The notes under the pieces: generated by a model
The model's input: the letters and a program-made list of their open reading frames with translations, nothing else
The model's database searches: none
What the model was told of the DNA's origin: nothing
Shown: positions 1-8,766 of the stretch, piece by piece
Position numbering within the stretch: the stretch's first letter is position 1
Layout: each line of letters begins with the position of its first letter
Program-made: the position numbers and the translations under genes
Assembly (NCBI GenBank): GCA_023382535.1
Contig: JAHDWA010000004.1
Coordinates: 240,797 to 304,796, forward strand
DNA length: 64,000 bases
Source of the DNA: Anaerolineae bacterium
Lineage (GTDB): Bacteria > Chloroflexota > Anaerolineae > 4572-78 > J111
Reading direction: 5' to 3'

Positions 1-681
1 TCCCGACAGGCCGGTGTACGCCTGCGACAGAATAGAGGCCGGCTGGGGGAAGGGGTGATACCCCAGCTCCTGGCAGGCCTGGGAGAACATATCGGCGGGG
101 ATGCTCCGCACCAACGGCGGCAAGGGATACGGGCGGCTGCGCGGCCCTTCGAAGGGATTGCCGCCCTCGACCAGCTCGCCACTCACCTGGGCAGGCAGAC
201 CGGAGACACCAATATCGTGTTCAACCTGGGTGTAGTACGGCTCCAGCTCCTCGTAAGTCAGCGGCCAATCCTGAATCCGGTTGCCTTCCGGGAGTTTGTC
301 CTCGCCATAGCGTTCGATGTGATGGGTGCGATACTTCATATCGGAGGGGTAGAAGCGCCAGGTCTGCGCCGCCCAATGAATCCCCGCGCCGCCAATACCC
401 TGGCCGGGGTGGAAGGAGCCGTACTGGCGGATGGGCAAAGAGGGCAGGCGGGGATTGGGCCGCCAGGTCCAGCTCTCAATCCCCAAATTGACCATCATGG
501 CCTTGCGAATCCGGTAGCGCAGCGGGTCGTGGTTGTGTTCAAAATCCGGGGTAGCCCAACGGGCGGGACCTTGCTCCAGAGAGACCACCCGCAGCCCGGC
601 CCCGGTCAATTTCCAGGCCAGGATTCCGGCGGTCCAGCCCGCCCCGACAGTGACCACATCCACTTTCTTCTGTACTGCCAC
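1..681 (-). CDS. GMC-family oxidoreductase, N-terminal part (runs off the window)
   Basis: This is the FAD-binding N-terminal part of a glucose-methanol-choline type dehydrogenase, probably the catalytic subunit of a membrane-bound alcohol or sugar-acid dehydrogenase. Read on the minus strand it opens VDVVTVGAGWTAGILAWK, a GxGxxG dinucleotide fold near residues 10-15, and continues with an acidic 'SLEQG' end of the second strand. Further on GQGIGGAGIHW fits the conserved GMC flavin-contact segment. The start chosen is GTG at 681, preceded by AGGAGGT a few bases upstream. The gene lies 14 bp downstream of the subunit-3-like gene and is probably the last visible gene of the oxidase operon. The C-terminal substrate domain lies outside the window, so the substrate cannot be named. 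Confidence 0.85.
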   Translation of the reverse strand, partial: MAVQKKVDVVTVGAGWTAGILAWKLTGAGLRVVSLEQGPARWATPDFEHNHDPLRYRIRKAMMVNLGIESWTWRPNPRLPSLPIRQYGSFHPGQGIGGAGIHWAAQTWRFYPSDMKYRTHHIERYGEDKLPEGNRIQDWPLTYEELEPYYTQVEHDIGVSGLPAQVSGELVEGGNPFEGPRSRPYPLPPLVRSIPADMFSQACQELGYHPFPQPASILSQAYTGLSG

Positions 682-695
682 AACAATACCTCCTC

Positions 696-1655
696 TTAAT
701 GGCCTCGATGATGATGTTCTGATCCGCTGACCGGCAGAACAACATTGGGCTGCTCCACAGGCTGACCCGGGTTGAAGGCATGGAGTTGAGCCAGGCTCTG
801 GGGGTCAAGCGAAGTACCCTCGGTGCGGACGTCAGCGGGGGTATAAGCCCGCTGCGCACCGGGATAGCCGATCAATTTCCAGCCAACCATGTTGCGATTT
901 CCGCCATAGGCCGGATCGCTGAACATACCTTCACCGGTATAGCGGCGAAGGACATGAAAGAACTGCTCGGGGTTGAGCGGTTCAAAGCCGGTGGCCTGGT
1001 TATCGGCCAGAGCGAAGACGATCTGATCCTGCTCGTCTTCGCTCTGGTCCACAAAGCTGCTGCCGAACTGCTCATTCGCATAACGGTCTACGGCAGCCAG
1101 GCCCAGGCGAAAGACCTCGCGTGGGGTCATGATGGATTGGTAGCCATACCGCTCGATTTCGTCTGCCGAAATCCAGATAACCGGATAGGGGCCCGCTTCA
1201 CCCTCCTCCGGCGGACTGTCGCCTTCGTAGGTTTGGGCGAACGGCGGCTGGCGGTAGACCGCCTCAGCAAAGCCTTCGCTGTAGGCCAGCAGATTATCTA
1301 TGTAGTAGACAACACCGGCCTCCCGCGCGCCGGGATCATCAGGCGTGCCGGGCAGAATGCGGGCGGTGAGAGCTTCGACGGTGCGCGCTTCATGGGGCGT
1401 GAAAAACTTGAGCACGTCGGGTGGGGGTTCGGCGGGAGGGTAGGGAACGGCCGGGTACTGATTGGCGGTCGGCAGGGGTGTACCCGTAATCCCGCTTGCC
1501 GGCGCTTCGCCCGGCTGGCAGCCAGTGGTGGCCAAACCGATGCTGCCGGCGACCGCCACCCCCGCGCCTTTGAGAAAGCTTCGCCGCGAAATTAACGTTG
1601 ATTGCTCTGGCTCGACCTGCGGTGTAACAGAGCCTTTCTTCCTGGATGGAGCCAT
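696..1655 (-). CDS. gluconate 2-dehydrogenase subunit 3-like, Tat-exported
   Basis: This is a 319-residue protein of the gluconate 2-dehydrogenase subunit 3 family, the small partner of GMC-type flavoprotein dehydrogenases. Residues about 22-45 read ISRRSFLKGAGVAVAGSIGL, a twin-arginine signal followed by a hydrophobic stretch and TTGC, so export as a folded, possibly lipid-anchored, protein is expected. The body carries the typical 'FFTPHEARTVEALTARILPG' type opening at about residue 85, split here to avoid a longer quote. It lies directly upstream of the GMC subunit with a 14-bp gap, so the two probably form one complex. Electrons would pass to the neighbouring cytochrome c (inference). Confidence 0.82.
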   Translation of the reverse strand: MAPSRKKGSVTPQVEPEQSTLISRRSFLKGAGVAVAGSIGLATTGCQPGEAPASGITGTPLPTANQYPAVPYPPAEPPPDVLKFFTPHEARTVEALTARILPGTPDDPGAREAGVVYYIDNLLAYSEGFAEAVYRQPPFAQTYEGDSPPEEGEAGPYPVIWISADEIERYGYQSIMTPREVFRLGLAAVDRYANEQFGSSFVDQSEDEQDQIVFALADNQATGFEPLNPEQFFHVLRRYTGEGMFSDPAYGGNRNMVGWKLIGYPGAQRAYTPADVRTEGTSLDPQSLAQLHAFNPGQPVEQPNVVLPVSGSEHHHRGH

Positions 1656-1668
1656 TTTTGACCTCCTT

Positions 1669-2151
1669 TTACTCAGATTCTATCAATCCTGCTGCCCATC
1701 CTTCGTTGTCGTCCCGTTTGAGCGTATAGAGGTAGGCGGCCATATCGCGCGCGTCCTGTTCGGTCACGCCCATATCCGGCATGGCGGTGCCTGGCTCAAT
1801 CGCCTGGGGAAACTGAATCCAGCGCAGTAGATTATCGGGCGTGTTGATCAGGGTGCCGGCGATGTAACGCCGCTCGGCCCAATCGTCAAGCGGCGGCCCG
1901 ACGGTAGCGTTTGCGCCCTGCACCCCTGGAATCGTATGGCAGGTGTCACAGCCGTAATCCCGGAGGGCCTGCTGACCGCGCTGCGGGTCGCCGCCCGGCA
2001 TTAGGGGGGCTGCTGGTGAAGGGGCACTCTCTCCACAGGATGCCAAAATAACTAAGCTGGCAGTAATTACTAATAAGGCGGAGAGCCTGGGCAGATGGTA
2101 TTGTTTTAGCTCATTCCACACGGTTCTGTGTACCTCCTCTACCTGAGTCAC
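1669..2151 (-). CDS. membrane-anchored monohaem cytochrome c
   Basis: This 160-residue protein has a hydrophobic segment ending LVILASCGES near residues 30-40, a lipobox-like cleavage site with Cys anchoring. A single haem c site CDTCH lies at about residue 71, with a distal Met candidate in AMPDMG near residue 123. The fold is the small class I cytochrome c type. Its start codon overlaps the stop of the upstream ctaG-like gene (ATGA arrangement at 2148-2151), so translational coupling is likely. In context it could carry electrons from the GMC dehydrogenase pair to the caa3 oxidase encoded upstream; that role is inferred from position only. Confidence 0.85.
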   Translation of the reverse strand: MTQVEEVHRTVWNELKQYHLPRLSALLVITASLVILASCGESAPSPAAPLMPGGDPQRGQQALRDYGCDTCHTIPGVQGANATVGPPLDDWAERRYIAGTLINTPDNLLRWIQFPQAIEPGTAMPDMGVTEQDARDMAAYLYTLKRDDNEGWAAGLIESE

Positions 2152-3170
2152 AAAATTGGAGTATCGTGTCTGGGTATCTCGGACATCTGGACTATCTGCC
2201 GCTGGTTCTCACCGTGGTTATCCTGCCGCTCCAGAGCCTGGAGCCATGAACTCAGTAACACCAGGGCGGCCACGAGGTAAACAACACCGGCCGGCACCCA
2301 CATAATGACCCCGGCCAACTGCTGGTCCTCCAGCGGAGTCAGGCCCCAGGCCGTTGTAGTTGAGGTATAAGTCCCGTACCAGGGCCTCGGCGAAAAGGTC
2401 ATGAGCGCCCCCAGACCGCCGCTTTGGAGAGCCATGGTGAAGACATACAACAACCGGCCAGGTCCACTCGCCACATGTCTACGGCTGAAGGGAGACATGA
2501 TCGCCCTCCAGAAGAGAAGGCCAGTACCGAAGAAGCTGAGATGCTCCAGGGCGTGTAAAGTTTCGTTTTGTAAGGCTGCCTGGTAGAGAGCGGGGACATG
2601 CCAGGCCCAGAGCGCCAGCGTGTGCAGCGTCCACACCAGCAGGGGTTGGGTGAGAATGCGCCAGCCTGCCCGTAACCCTCTCTGCCGCTGCCACCACCGC
2701 CCCAGCCCGCGCTGCCACCTTCGCGGAACAGACCAAATGAGTGCGGCCGGCGGCGCGCCCAGCACAAGCAGCGGCGCGGCGACCAGGATGAGAATGACAT
2801 GCTGGACCATATGCGCCGAGAAAAGCGCCTCACTCAGCGCGTCAAGCGGCGAAATGAGCGCGATGAACAGGGCTATCAGTCCGCCCCCAAACGCAGCCGC
2901 CTGCCACCCGGTCACCCCTCGACCCAGGCCCGCCCGCCGCCACAGGGTTGTTACGCCGCGCACATAAGCCCAGCCGCTTAAGCCTAACCCCACCAGCAGG
3001 AGCAAGTCCCAGCTCCAGGCATCCCACACATCGTGCGGCATTGGGGGCAACCCTTCGTGAGCCAGGGCCAGGGATGCCGGCATCAAGAATGCAAGCAGGA
3101 GACCGGCCAGCCAGGGTAAGAGATACCTAAGCTCCGCAGAAAAACTTCGTCGAAAGGCAGCGTGTTTCAT
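2148..3170 (-). CDS. ctaG: CtaG-type cytochrome c oxidase assembly factor
   Basis: This is a 340-residue polytopic membrane protein of the caa3 oxidase assembly factor CtaG family, involved in copper delivery or assembly of oxidase. About seven hydrophobic segments are visible. The family-typical HMVQHVILILVAAPLLVLGAP lies near residues 118-138, and further histidines occur in WHVP and LHALEHLSFF. It sits between the small membrane protein and the cytochrome c inside the oxidase operon, which supports the call. The N-terminus has a cleavable-looking hydrophobic stretch. The symbol refers to the Bacillus-type CtaG (not the Cox11 type). Confidence 0.82.
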   Translation of the reverse strand: MKHAAFRRSFSAELRYLLPWLAGLLLAFLMPASLALAHEGLPPMPHDVWDAWSWDLLLLVGLGLSGWAYVRGVTTLWRRAGLGRGVTGWQAAAFGGGLIALFIALISPLDALSEALFSAHMVQHVILILVAAPLLVLGAPPAALIWSVPRRWQRGLGRWWQRQRGLRAGWRILTQPLLVWTLHTLALWAWHVPALYQAALQNETLHALEHLSFFGTGLLFWRAIMSPFSRRHVASGPGRLLYVFTMALQSGGLGALMTFSPRPWYGTYTSTTTAWGLTPLEDQQLAGVIMWVPAGVVYLVAALVLLSSWLQALERQDNHGENQRQIVQMSEIPRHDTPIL

Positions 3171-3172
3171 GA

Positions 3173-3580
3173 TTAACAGGGCCTCAGGATCAGAGCCGGG
3201 ATGCCGGTGAGGAGAATAAGCAGGGCAAACAGCCCGCTCAATAACACACCCGCCAGGGCCATAAATATCGGGGATTTTTCGGCCCGGCCTCGATTACCCT
3301 GATCGGATTCGTCCCGCCTCATTCTTTGCCACTTTTGATAGGCCACAAAGCCGGCATAAAGAGTGGCCAGGAGCGCGACCAGGGTCAAGCCAATAATGGT
3401 GGCCGATAGGGCGCTCAAGCCCAGAAGATTAAACCGCAGCAGACCCAGCTTGCAGGCAAATTCAGCTAAAGCGTAACCGGCCATAAAGTACACGCTCCAA
3501 ATTAGCGGGCCGGCCAATAAGCCAAACCACAGCGCCCAAAGATTGCGGGTTTCGGCGGATGGCGTCGGATATATCGTCAT
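3173..3580 (-). CDS. small membrane protein of the oxidase operon
   Basis: This 135-residue protein has three or four hydrophobic segments (about residues 12-34, 50-72, 98-130). I do not recognise the family. It lies 24 bp downstream of the fused oxidase gene and 2 bp upstream of ctaG on the same strand, so it is almost certainly co-transcribed. A charged loop rich in Lys and Arg lies between the second and third hydrophobic parts. By position it may be a small accessory subunit or assembly protein of the oxidase (inference). It does not show the copper or haem ligands of subunits I-III. Confidence 0.7.
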   Translation of the reverse strand: MTIYPTPSAETRNLWALWFGLLAGPLIWSVYFMAGYALAEFACKLGLLRFNLLGLSALSATIIGLTLVALLATLYAGFVAYQKWQRMRRDESDQGNRGRAEKSPIFMALAGVLLSGLFALLILLTGIPALILRPC

Positions 3581-3604
3581 AAATCTTTCTCCTACCTCAA
3601 CTAC

Positions 3605-6175
3605 TTACCCTAGCCCATACGGCGCTCCATACAGCGCGGCAAAGATGACCACCCAGGTGGCGATCATGGCGTACCAGTACAGGCTCACGTTCTCAACTGT
3701 CGAATGGCGGCGGGCGGTGTACTGTCCCTGCCAGGCCCAGAACTGGATGATGCCGTTCATTATCAGCCCACCCAACAAAACCAGGAAGGCAAAGCCGCCC
3801 AGCGTATAAAAGAGCGAACCGTAGGCATTGATCTGCCAGTCAAAACTGAGCTGGCTGTAATCAAAGAGCTGCACGCCCAGGGCCAAAACGCCCAGGATAA
3901 AGGCTGCGGCTAACCCCAGCCGAAGATGGCGCTGCTTTCCGGCCCGGATACGGCTGGCGGCCCAGTAAGTCGCTCCGCCGCTCAGCAGCAGCAGCACGGC
4001 GCTGATAACCGCCAGGGGCCAATTGGGGAGGGGAATATTGCCGAGCGGCCAGACCGCATTCTCCAGGCGGAGATAAAAGTAGCTAAAGAGGAAGCAGCCC
4101 AGGGCAATCCAGATGATCAGAATGGCGAGTAACATGCCGCCTTTGGCGACCGCCCGGCTGCCGCTGGTGCGCACCGGGATGCCGTGTTCTCGTTCAAAAG
4201 CCTCCTCTTCCTCCTCGCTGATGGGCGCCTTGGTCGGCCAGTTCCAGGCGATAACGCCGATGATAGTGACCAGCGCACCTGCCGCGACCAGGAACCGGTT
4301 GGTGAAGATTTCCGCCCCAAAGATGATGATGACCCCTACCGCTGTAATAAACGGCCAGATGGATGGCCCGGAGACGCGGAAGATTTCCTCCGGCCGGGCA
4401 TCCACCATTGATGTCACCAGCGCCGCCCGCCACCGGGTCGGCCACTTGGCCAGGGCGTCCAGCAGTTTGACGGTCCGCTCATCCCCCTCGTGCAGGCTTG
4501 CCTGTTCCCATAACGGGTGGCGGCTGCGGACAATGGGCAGGACGGCAAAGCCGTAGTTGATCGGCGGGGAGGCGCTGGACCACTCCAGGGTATCGGCGTT
4601 CCAGGGATTTTCACCGGCCGGCTCGCCGCCCCCATTAAAGACGCTTGAGAAGAAGTTCCAGACAAAGACCAGGATCCCCAGGGCCAGCATAAAGGCCCCA
4701 ATCGTCGAGATCAGGTTGTAAATATCCCAGCCCAGGCCGGCCTGATAGGTGTAGACCCGGCGCGGCATGCCCAGCAACCCGACAATGTGCATCGGGAAGA
4801 AGGCCACATTAAAGCCGATGAACATCAGCCAGAAGTTCCAGCGGCCCAACGTTTCGTTGAGCAGCCTGCCGCTGTACTTGGGCAGCCAGTAATACAGCGC
4901 CCCGAAGAGGGGAAAGGTCACGCCGCCAATCAGCACGTAGTGAAAGTGAGCTACCACAAAATAGGAATCATGCACCTGCAAATCGAAAGGCACGACCGCC
5001 ACCATGACCCCGGTTAGACCACCCAGGACGAAGATAAAGAAAAAGCCCAGCACAAACAGGAACGGTGTCTTAAAAACAGGCCGCCCGCCCCAGATAGTAG
5101 CCAGCCAGGCAAAGACTTGCACTCCGGCAGGCACAGCGACCATGGTGCTGGCGGCGGCAAAAAAGGTCGTCGCCACTTGGGGCAGCCCCACTGTGAACAT
5201 GTGATGTGCCCACAGCCCAAAGCTGATGAAACCGGTGGCAATGAGGGCGGCGACGACGAAGGTGTAGCCGGCGAGGGGCCGGCGGGAGAAAACCGGGATA
5301 ATCATGGACAGCATGCCCGTCGCCGGAAGAAACTGGATATAGACTTCGGGGTGGCCGAAAATCCAGAACAAATGCTGCCACAGCAGGGAACTGCCGCCGG
5401 CCGTAGGATCGTAAAACTGCATGCCCAGATTGCGGTCCAGTTCAAGCAGCAGGCTGGCGACGATCAGCGGGGTGAAAGCGAACAGAATCATAAAAGCCGT
5501 GACCAGCATGGCCCAGGCGTACAGCGGCATCCGGCCCAGAGTCATTCCCGGCGCGCGCATGCGCAGGATGGCAATGATGATCTCAACACCGGCGGCGATA
5601 GCGGCCACCTCGGCCACGCCCAGGGCCAGCACCCAAAAATCCATGGGCAGCCCCGGCGAGAATTCGGGACCGCTCAGCGGGGGATAGGCAAACCAGCCCG
5701 CATCCGGGACTGTACCCAGCAGAAAGCTGGCATAAAAAAGGAGGCCGCCCATTACAAAAGTGAAATAGCTAAATGCCCCCAGCCGGGGGAAGGGCATCTC
5801 CCGGTTGCCCAGCATAAAGGGTAAGACCAGGATAGCAAAGCCTTCGACGATGGGCACGACAAAAAGATACATCATGGTTGAGCCATGCATGGTGAACAGG
5901 CCGTTAAAAGTCTGCGGGCCGACGAAGGTGTTCTCCGGCACGATCAGTTGCCAGCGGATCAGCAGGGCATTGATCCCGCCCAACAGAAAGAGGGCAAAGG
6001 CAGTGCCGATGATGCGGCCGGCAACGGCATCATTTTGGACCGCGCTCAACCAGCCCCACAGGCCGGGCGGGTCGGCCCATTGGCGCTCCAAGGGATCTTT
6101 CGACTTATACGCTGGGCCAGGCGAGGGCAAGCGCGGCTGCGCCTGTTCAGATGCACCGGTAACGGTGGTGGTCAT
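3605..6175 (-). CDS. ctaD: caa3-type cytochrome c oxidase, fused subunits I and III
   Basis: This 856-residue polytopic protein joins subunit I (about residues 1-570) and subunit III (about residues 590-856) of a haem-copper oxidase. Subunit I hallmarks are visible: the helix II haem ligand in TMHGSTMM (His97), the active-site GHPEVY with its His-Tyr pair, the copper-B pair WAHHMF, and HDSYFVVAHFHYV carrying the two haem ligands. The C-terminal part has six or seven membrane segments with subunit III character. The fusion is seen in some bacterial caa3 enzymes. The enzyme reduces oxygen to water and pumps protons. It lies 13 bp after the subunit II gene. Confidence 0.93.
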   Translation of the reverse strand: MTTTVTGASEQAQPRLPSPGPAYKSKDPLERQWADPPGLWGWLSAVQNDAVAGRIIGTAFALFLLGGINALLIRWQLIVPENTFVGPQTFNGLFTMHGSTMMYLFVVPIVEGFAILVLPFMLGNREMPFPRLGAFSYFTFVMGGLLFYASFLLGTVPDAGWFAYPPLSGPEFSPGLPMDFWVLALGVAEVAAIAAGVEIIIAILRMRAPGMTLGRMPLYAWAMLVTAFMILFAFTPLIVASLLLELDRNLGMQFYDPTAGGSSLLWQHLFWIFGHPEVYIQFLPATGMLSMIIPVFSRRPLAGYTFVVAALIATGFISFGLWAHHMFTVGLPQVATTFFAAASTMVAVPAGVQVFAWLATIWGGRPVFKTPFLFVLGFFFIFVLGGLTGVMVAVVPFDLQVHDSYFVVAHFHYVLIGGVTFPLFGALYYWLPKYSGRLLNETLGRWNFWLMFIGFNVAFFPMHIVGLLGMPRRVYTYQAGLGWDIYNLISTIGAFMLALGILVFVWNFFSSVFNGGGEPAGENPWNADTLEWSSASPPINYGFAVLPIVRSRHPLWEQASLHEGDERTVKLLDALAKWPTRWRAALVTSMVDARPEEIFRVSGPSIWPFITAVGVIIIFGAEIFTNRFLVAAGALVTIIGVIAWNWPTKAPISEEEEEAFEREHGIPVRTSGSRAVAKGGMLLAILIIWIALGCFLFSYFYLRLENAVWPLGNIPLPNWPLAVISAVLLLLSGGATYWAASRIRAGKQRHLRLGLAAAFILGVLALGVQLFDYSQLSFDWQINAYGSLFYTLGGFAFLVLLGGLIMNGIIQFWAWQGQYTARRHSTVENVSLYWYAMIATWVVIFAALYGAPYGLG

Positions 6176-6188
6176 GCTTCCTCCTTGA

Positions 6189-7235
6189 TTAATCCAAACT
6201 TGCCAGATAGGCTAACAGGGCCTGTAGTTCCGGCCCGCTTAAGTTAGTCGGCGGCATCTTGTTGCCGGGCTTGATGCTATGAGGATCAACGATCCATCCT
6301 CCCAGGTTGCCGGGATTGTTTTCGATAATCCCGGCGGCCAGGGTGCGGCGGCTGGCCAGGTGGGTCAGGTCGGGGCCCAGCGTCCCGGTGGCATTGGTGC
6401 CCCGCACTGTGTGGCAGTAAACGCAGGCAGAGCCAAGAAAAATCTGCCGGCCCTGCTGAACCACCGGGTCGGCTGGCTCTGCAGCCGGTTGGGCCTGCTG
6501 CGCCAGCCAGGCAGCAAACTGCTCCTCCGGCTCGGCCACCACCACAAAGGCCATCTTGGCATGTTGAATACCGCAGAATTCGGCGCACTCGCCGTAGTAG
6601 ACCCCGGCTTCGTCGGCTTGCAGCCAGAAAGAATTGATCCGGTTGGGCAGGAGGTCCATTTTGCCGTGCAGTTCAGGCACCCAAAAGCTGTGAATCACAT
6701 CGGTCGAAGTCAGCCTGAGTTCGACCGGCCGGCCGACCGGGATATGGATCTCATTGGCGGTGGTAAAGGCCTGGTTGGGATAGTGGACTTCCCACCAAAA
6801 CTGGTGGCCGACAACTTCAATGACAAGTTCAGCGGCGTTTGTTGGCGCGGCCAGGGCGGCCATGGTCCGAATGGTAAAAATATAGAGCGCAATCAGGATA
6901 ATGATCGGGATGACGATGCCGCCCCAAACGACAAAGGCCCTATCCCGGCCTGGACTCACCTCCTGCTCTACCCCCTCGCGACGTGACCGGAAGAGGCCGT
7001 AGAGCAGCAGACCCATAACCACAACGAACACCGCAGCCGCCAGGCCAAACATAATCCAGCTCAGGTTGGCAATCTCAGCCGCCGCCGGGCCTCGTGGGGC
7101 CAAGGCCGAGGGAGCATTGGCGCAACCGCCGAGAAGCAGACTCAGGGTGATACTTCCGCCACTCAGGCTCCAACGGATGAGCCAGGAGCAAGACCCAGCG
7201 CGGGCAAGCGGACGATCAAGCGGTTTGTTTATCAC
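6189..7235 (-). CDS. ctaC: caa3 oxidase subunit II with C-terminal cytochrome c domain
   Basis: This 348-residue protein is subunit II of a cytochrome c oxidase fused to a haem c domain. An N-terminal segment ends LLLGGCANA (lipobox), followed by two membrane helices to about residue 125. The cupredoxin domain carries the CuA site: a His in DVIHSFW and the cluster YYGECAEFCGIQHAKM. The C-terminal domain has one haem site, CVYCH (about residue 273), and a Met ligand in KPGNKMPP. It is the first gene of the minus-strand operon. It accepts electrons from the attached cytochrome domain and passes them to subunit I. Confidence 0.94.
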   Translation of the reverse strand: MINKPLDRPLARAGSCSWLIRWSLSGGSITLSLLLGGCANAPSALAPRGPAAAEIANLSWIMFGLAAAVFVVVMGLLLYGLFRSRREGVEQEVSPGRDRAFVVWGGIVIPIIILIALYIFTIRTMAALAAPTNAAELVIEVVGHQFWWEVHYPNQAFTTANEIHIPVGRPVELRLTSTDVIHSFWVPELHGKMDLLPNRINSFWLQADEAGVYYGECAEFCGIQHAKMAFVVVAEPEEQFAAWLAQQAQPAAEPADPVVQQGRQIFLGSACVYCHTVRGTNATGTLGPDLTHLASRRTLAAGIIENNPGNLGGWIVDPHSIKPGNKMPPTNLSGPELQALLAYLASLD

Positions 7236-7666
7236 TTATTCTCCTTTCACTCCCAATGGCGAGACTTTCTTGAAGATTTTAACCTTCAGCCGGGACGTTT
7301 GAAGCCATGTAGCACTGTCTGCCGGTGAAATAAACCGACAATGAGGGGTCGTATCGGGCCAGGTTTTCTTGATAAAACTGCACGGGGAATATTAATATTA
7401 TGATACCAGTTCCGCTCGTCCTACGTCTATATTCAAACGGGTAACTTTAGAGAGGGAAAAGGGTTATTTTTCTGCTTATTATCTATCACCTACCTGGTAG
7501 CGGAGTTGATCAAGAATTTCCCACACGTTTTATTAAGACCTCACCTCATATCCATACCTGTTATTCAACTACCGGCTTTAGAAAAACAAAATGGCCTGGC
7601 TCATTTCAATGAGCCAGGCCATGGGCAAAAGGGTAACTCGACAATTCGGCTAAATCCGCCCGATTT
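7236..7666. other. non-coding stretch between the oxidase operon and the LysM gene
   Basis: No convincing gene is seen here. It holds the presumed promoter of the oxidase operon (near 7250-7450, minus strand) and, at 7580-7622, the terminator of the LysM gene. No clear operator was recognised. Confidence 0.5.
7580..7622 (-). terminator. intrinsic terminator of the LysM gene
   Basis: A perfect 13-bp stem (7591-7603 ATGGCCTGGCTCA paired with 7610-7622) encloses a 6-base loop. Read on the minus strand it is followed by TTTTGTTTTTC (7590-7580). It lies just downstream of the minus-strand gene ending at 7667. Confidence 0.85.
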
Positions 7667-8461
7667 CTATTGAGTCGTCGCTGCCGTCTCGGAGAGCAGC
7701 TTTTGGGCATCTTCGGCATTAGGGATGCACAGCACCCAACCGGGTTCGATAATATCCGGGTTTTCGATCAGGGCATAGCTGCCGGCCATCATCGTTTCAT
7801 CTGCGGTCATGGCCTGATCGGCCATCATCGCTTCGCCGGCCATGGCCTTATCGCCCAGCACTACTTCCGTCATCTGGCCATCGGCGCCCTTTGTCACCAG
7901 CTTGCCATCGGCCAGCATGACCTCCATCATCTGGCCATCGGCGCCTGCCAGCATCAGGTTGCCGTCAACCATGCTACCGTCGGCGGCCATCATTTGGCCA
8001 TCTTCACCCGCCTTAACTTCCATCATCTGGCCGTCGGCCCCTTTGACCATCAGTCCGCCGTTAGCCTCCAGCATCGCTTCCATCATTTGGCCGTCAGCGC
8101 CTTCAAACATCAGCTTGCCTTCGGCCATCATTGCTTCGCCGGCCATGGCTTCCTTTTCGGCCATAGCCTGGTCGCCTTCGGCCATCATTGCCTCGCCGGC
8201 CATCATAGCGGCCTCGTAGTGGGCATTGGTCGCCTGGGCAATGGCCGGATAAGCCAATACATCGCCATAGAATTTCTCGGCAATTTTGCTGAGCCAGTCA
8301 TCGGCCTGAACGGTGTAATCTTGTTGGCAGGATACGGCCGCCATCATCGCTTCGCCGGCCATGGCCTCTTTATCATCCTGGGCCAGGACTGCCGTCGGCA
8401 AGGCTGCCAGCAAAATTAGCGTTGACAAGCCAAACACTTTGATTGTTACTTTTTTAGTCAC
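7667..8461 (-). CDS. exported LysM protein with Met/Ala/Gly-rich internal repeat
   Basis: This 264-residue protein has an N-terminal signal peptide (about residues 1-27, ending AVLAQ). It then shows VQADDWLSKIAEKFYGDVLA (about residues 51-70), the first half of a LysM-like domain. The matching second half, ALIENPDIIEPGWVLCIPN, comes only near residue 230. Between them lie about 150 residues of low-complexity repeats of two kinds: EAMAGEAMMA-type blocks and GADGQMMEV-type blocks. The same LysM-like domain is uninterrupted in the tungstate-binding protein at 27,911-29,104, which supports the reading that the repeat is an insertion. Peptidoglycan binding is the usual role of LysM. The Met-rich part could bind copper or be disordered; neither is proven. 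Confidence 0.75.
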   Translation of the reverse strand: MTKKVTIKVFGLSTLILLAALPTAVLAQDDKEAMAGEAMMAAVSCQQDYTVQADDWLSKIAEKFYGDVLAYPAIAQATNAHYEAAMMAGEAMMAEGDQAMAEKEAMAGEAMMAEGKLMFEGADGQMMEAMLEANGGLMVKGADGQMMEVKAGEDGQMMAADGSMVDGNLMLAGADGQMMEVMLADGKLVTKGADGQMTEVVLGDKAMAGEAMMADQAMTADETMMAGSYALIENPDIIEPGWVLCIPNAEDAQKLLSETAATTQ

Positions 8462-8766
8462 TTCGAATCCTCCTTAAGCTAAATAAACAATTGAACGGTG
8501 GTTAAAGCTCGTGGCCACGAACTCTGGTTACCTTGCGAGTATGAAGGGTAAATCTTAAGTATCTCTTACGAATTTATTACATAGCCTGAGTTCGGAGAGG
8601 GATAAGCTGCTCCCGCTCACGGAGATCGAGCGGGGGCGGTGTTTTGGGGATTGTCAACCGCAGGGGTATGATAGACCGAAATTGGTACCGGGCCAGGCGG
8701 CTAAATGCGCCTTCGTGGGTCTGATTGCTCAGGGTAAATCAAACCAGATAGCCGGATACGGGGAGC
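8462..8766. other. non-coding stretch between LysM and baeRF genes
   Basis: No gene is seen. It contains the ribosome-binding region and presumed promoter of the LysM gene at its left edge. A short GC stem (CCCGCT/AGCGGG, about 8612-8634) has no T-tract on either side and is not called a terminator. Confidence 0.4.

Noticed and set aside
780..1595. Long plus-strand open frame
   Set aside because: It is antisense to the subunit-3-like gene, lacks a ribosome-binding site and has no recognisable domain.
5117..5824. 235-residue plus-strand frame over the oxidase gene
   Set aside because: Mirror of the highly conserved subunit I sequence; Gln/His-rich shadow composition.
7670..8419. 249-residue plus-strand frame opposite the LysM gene
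   Set aside because: Its His-rich repeats are the antisense of the Met/Ala repeats.
8612..8634. GC stem near 8.6 kb as terminator
   Set aside because: Only six base pairs with no T-tract on either strand.
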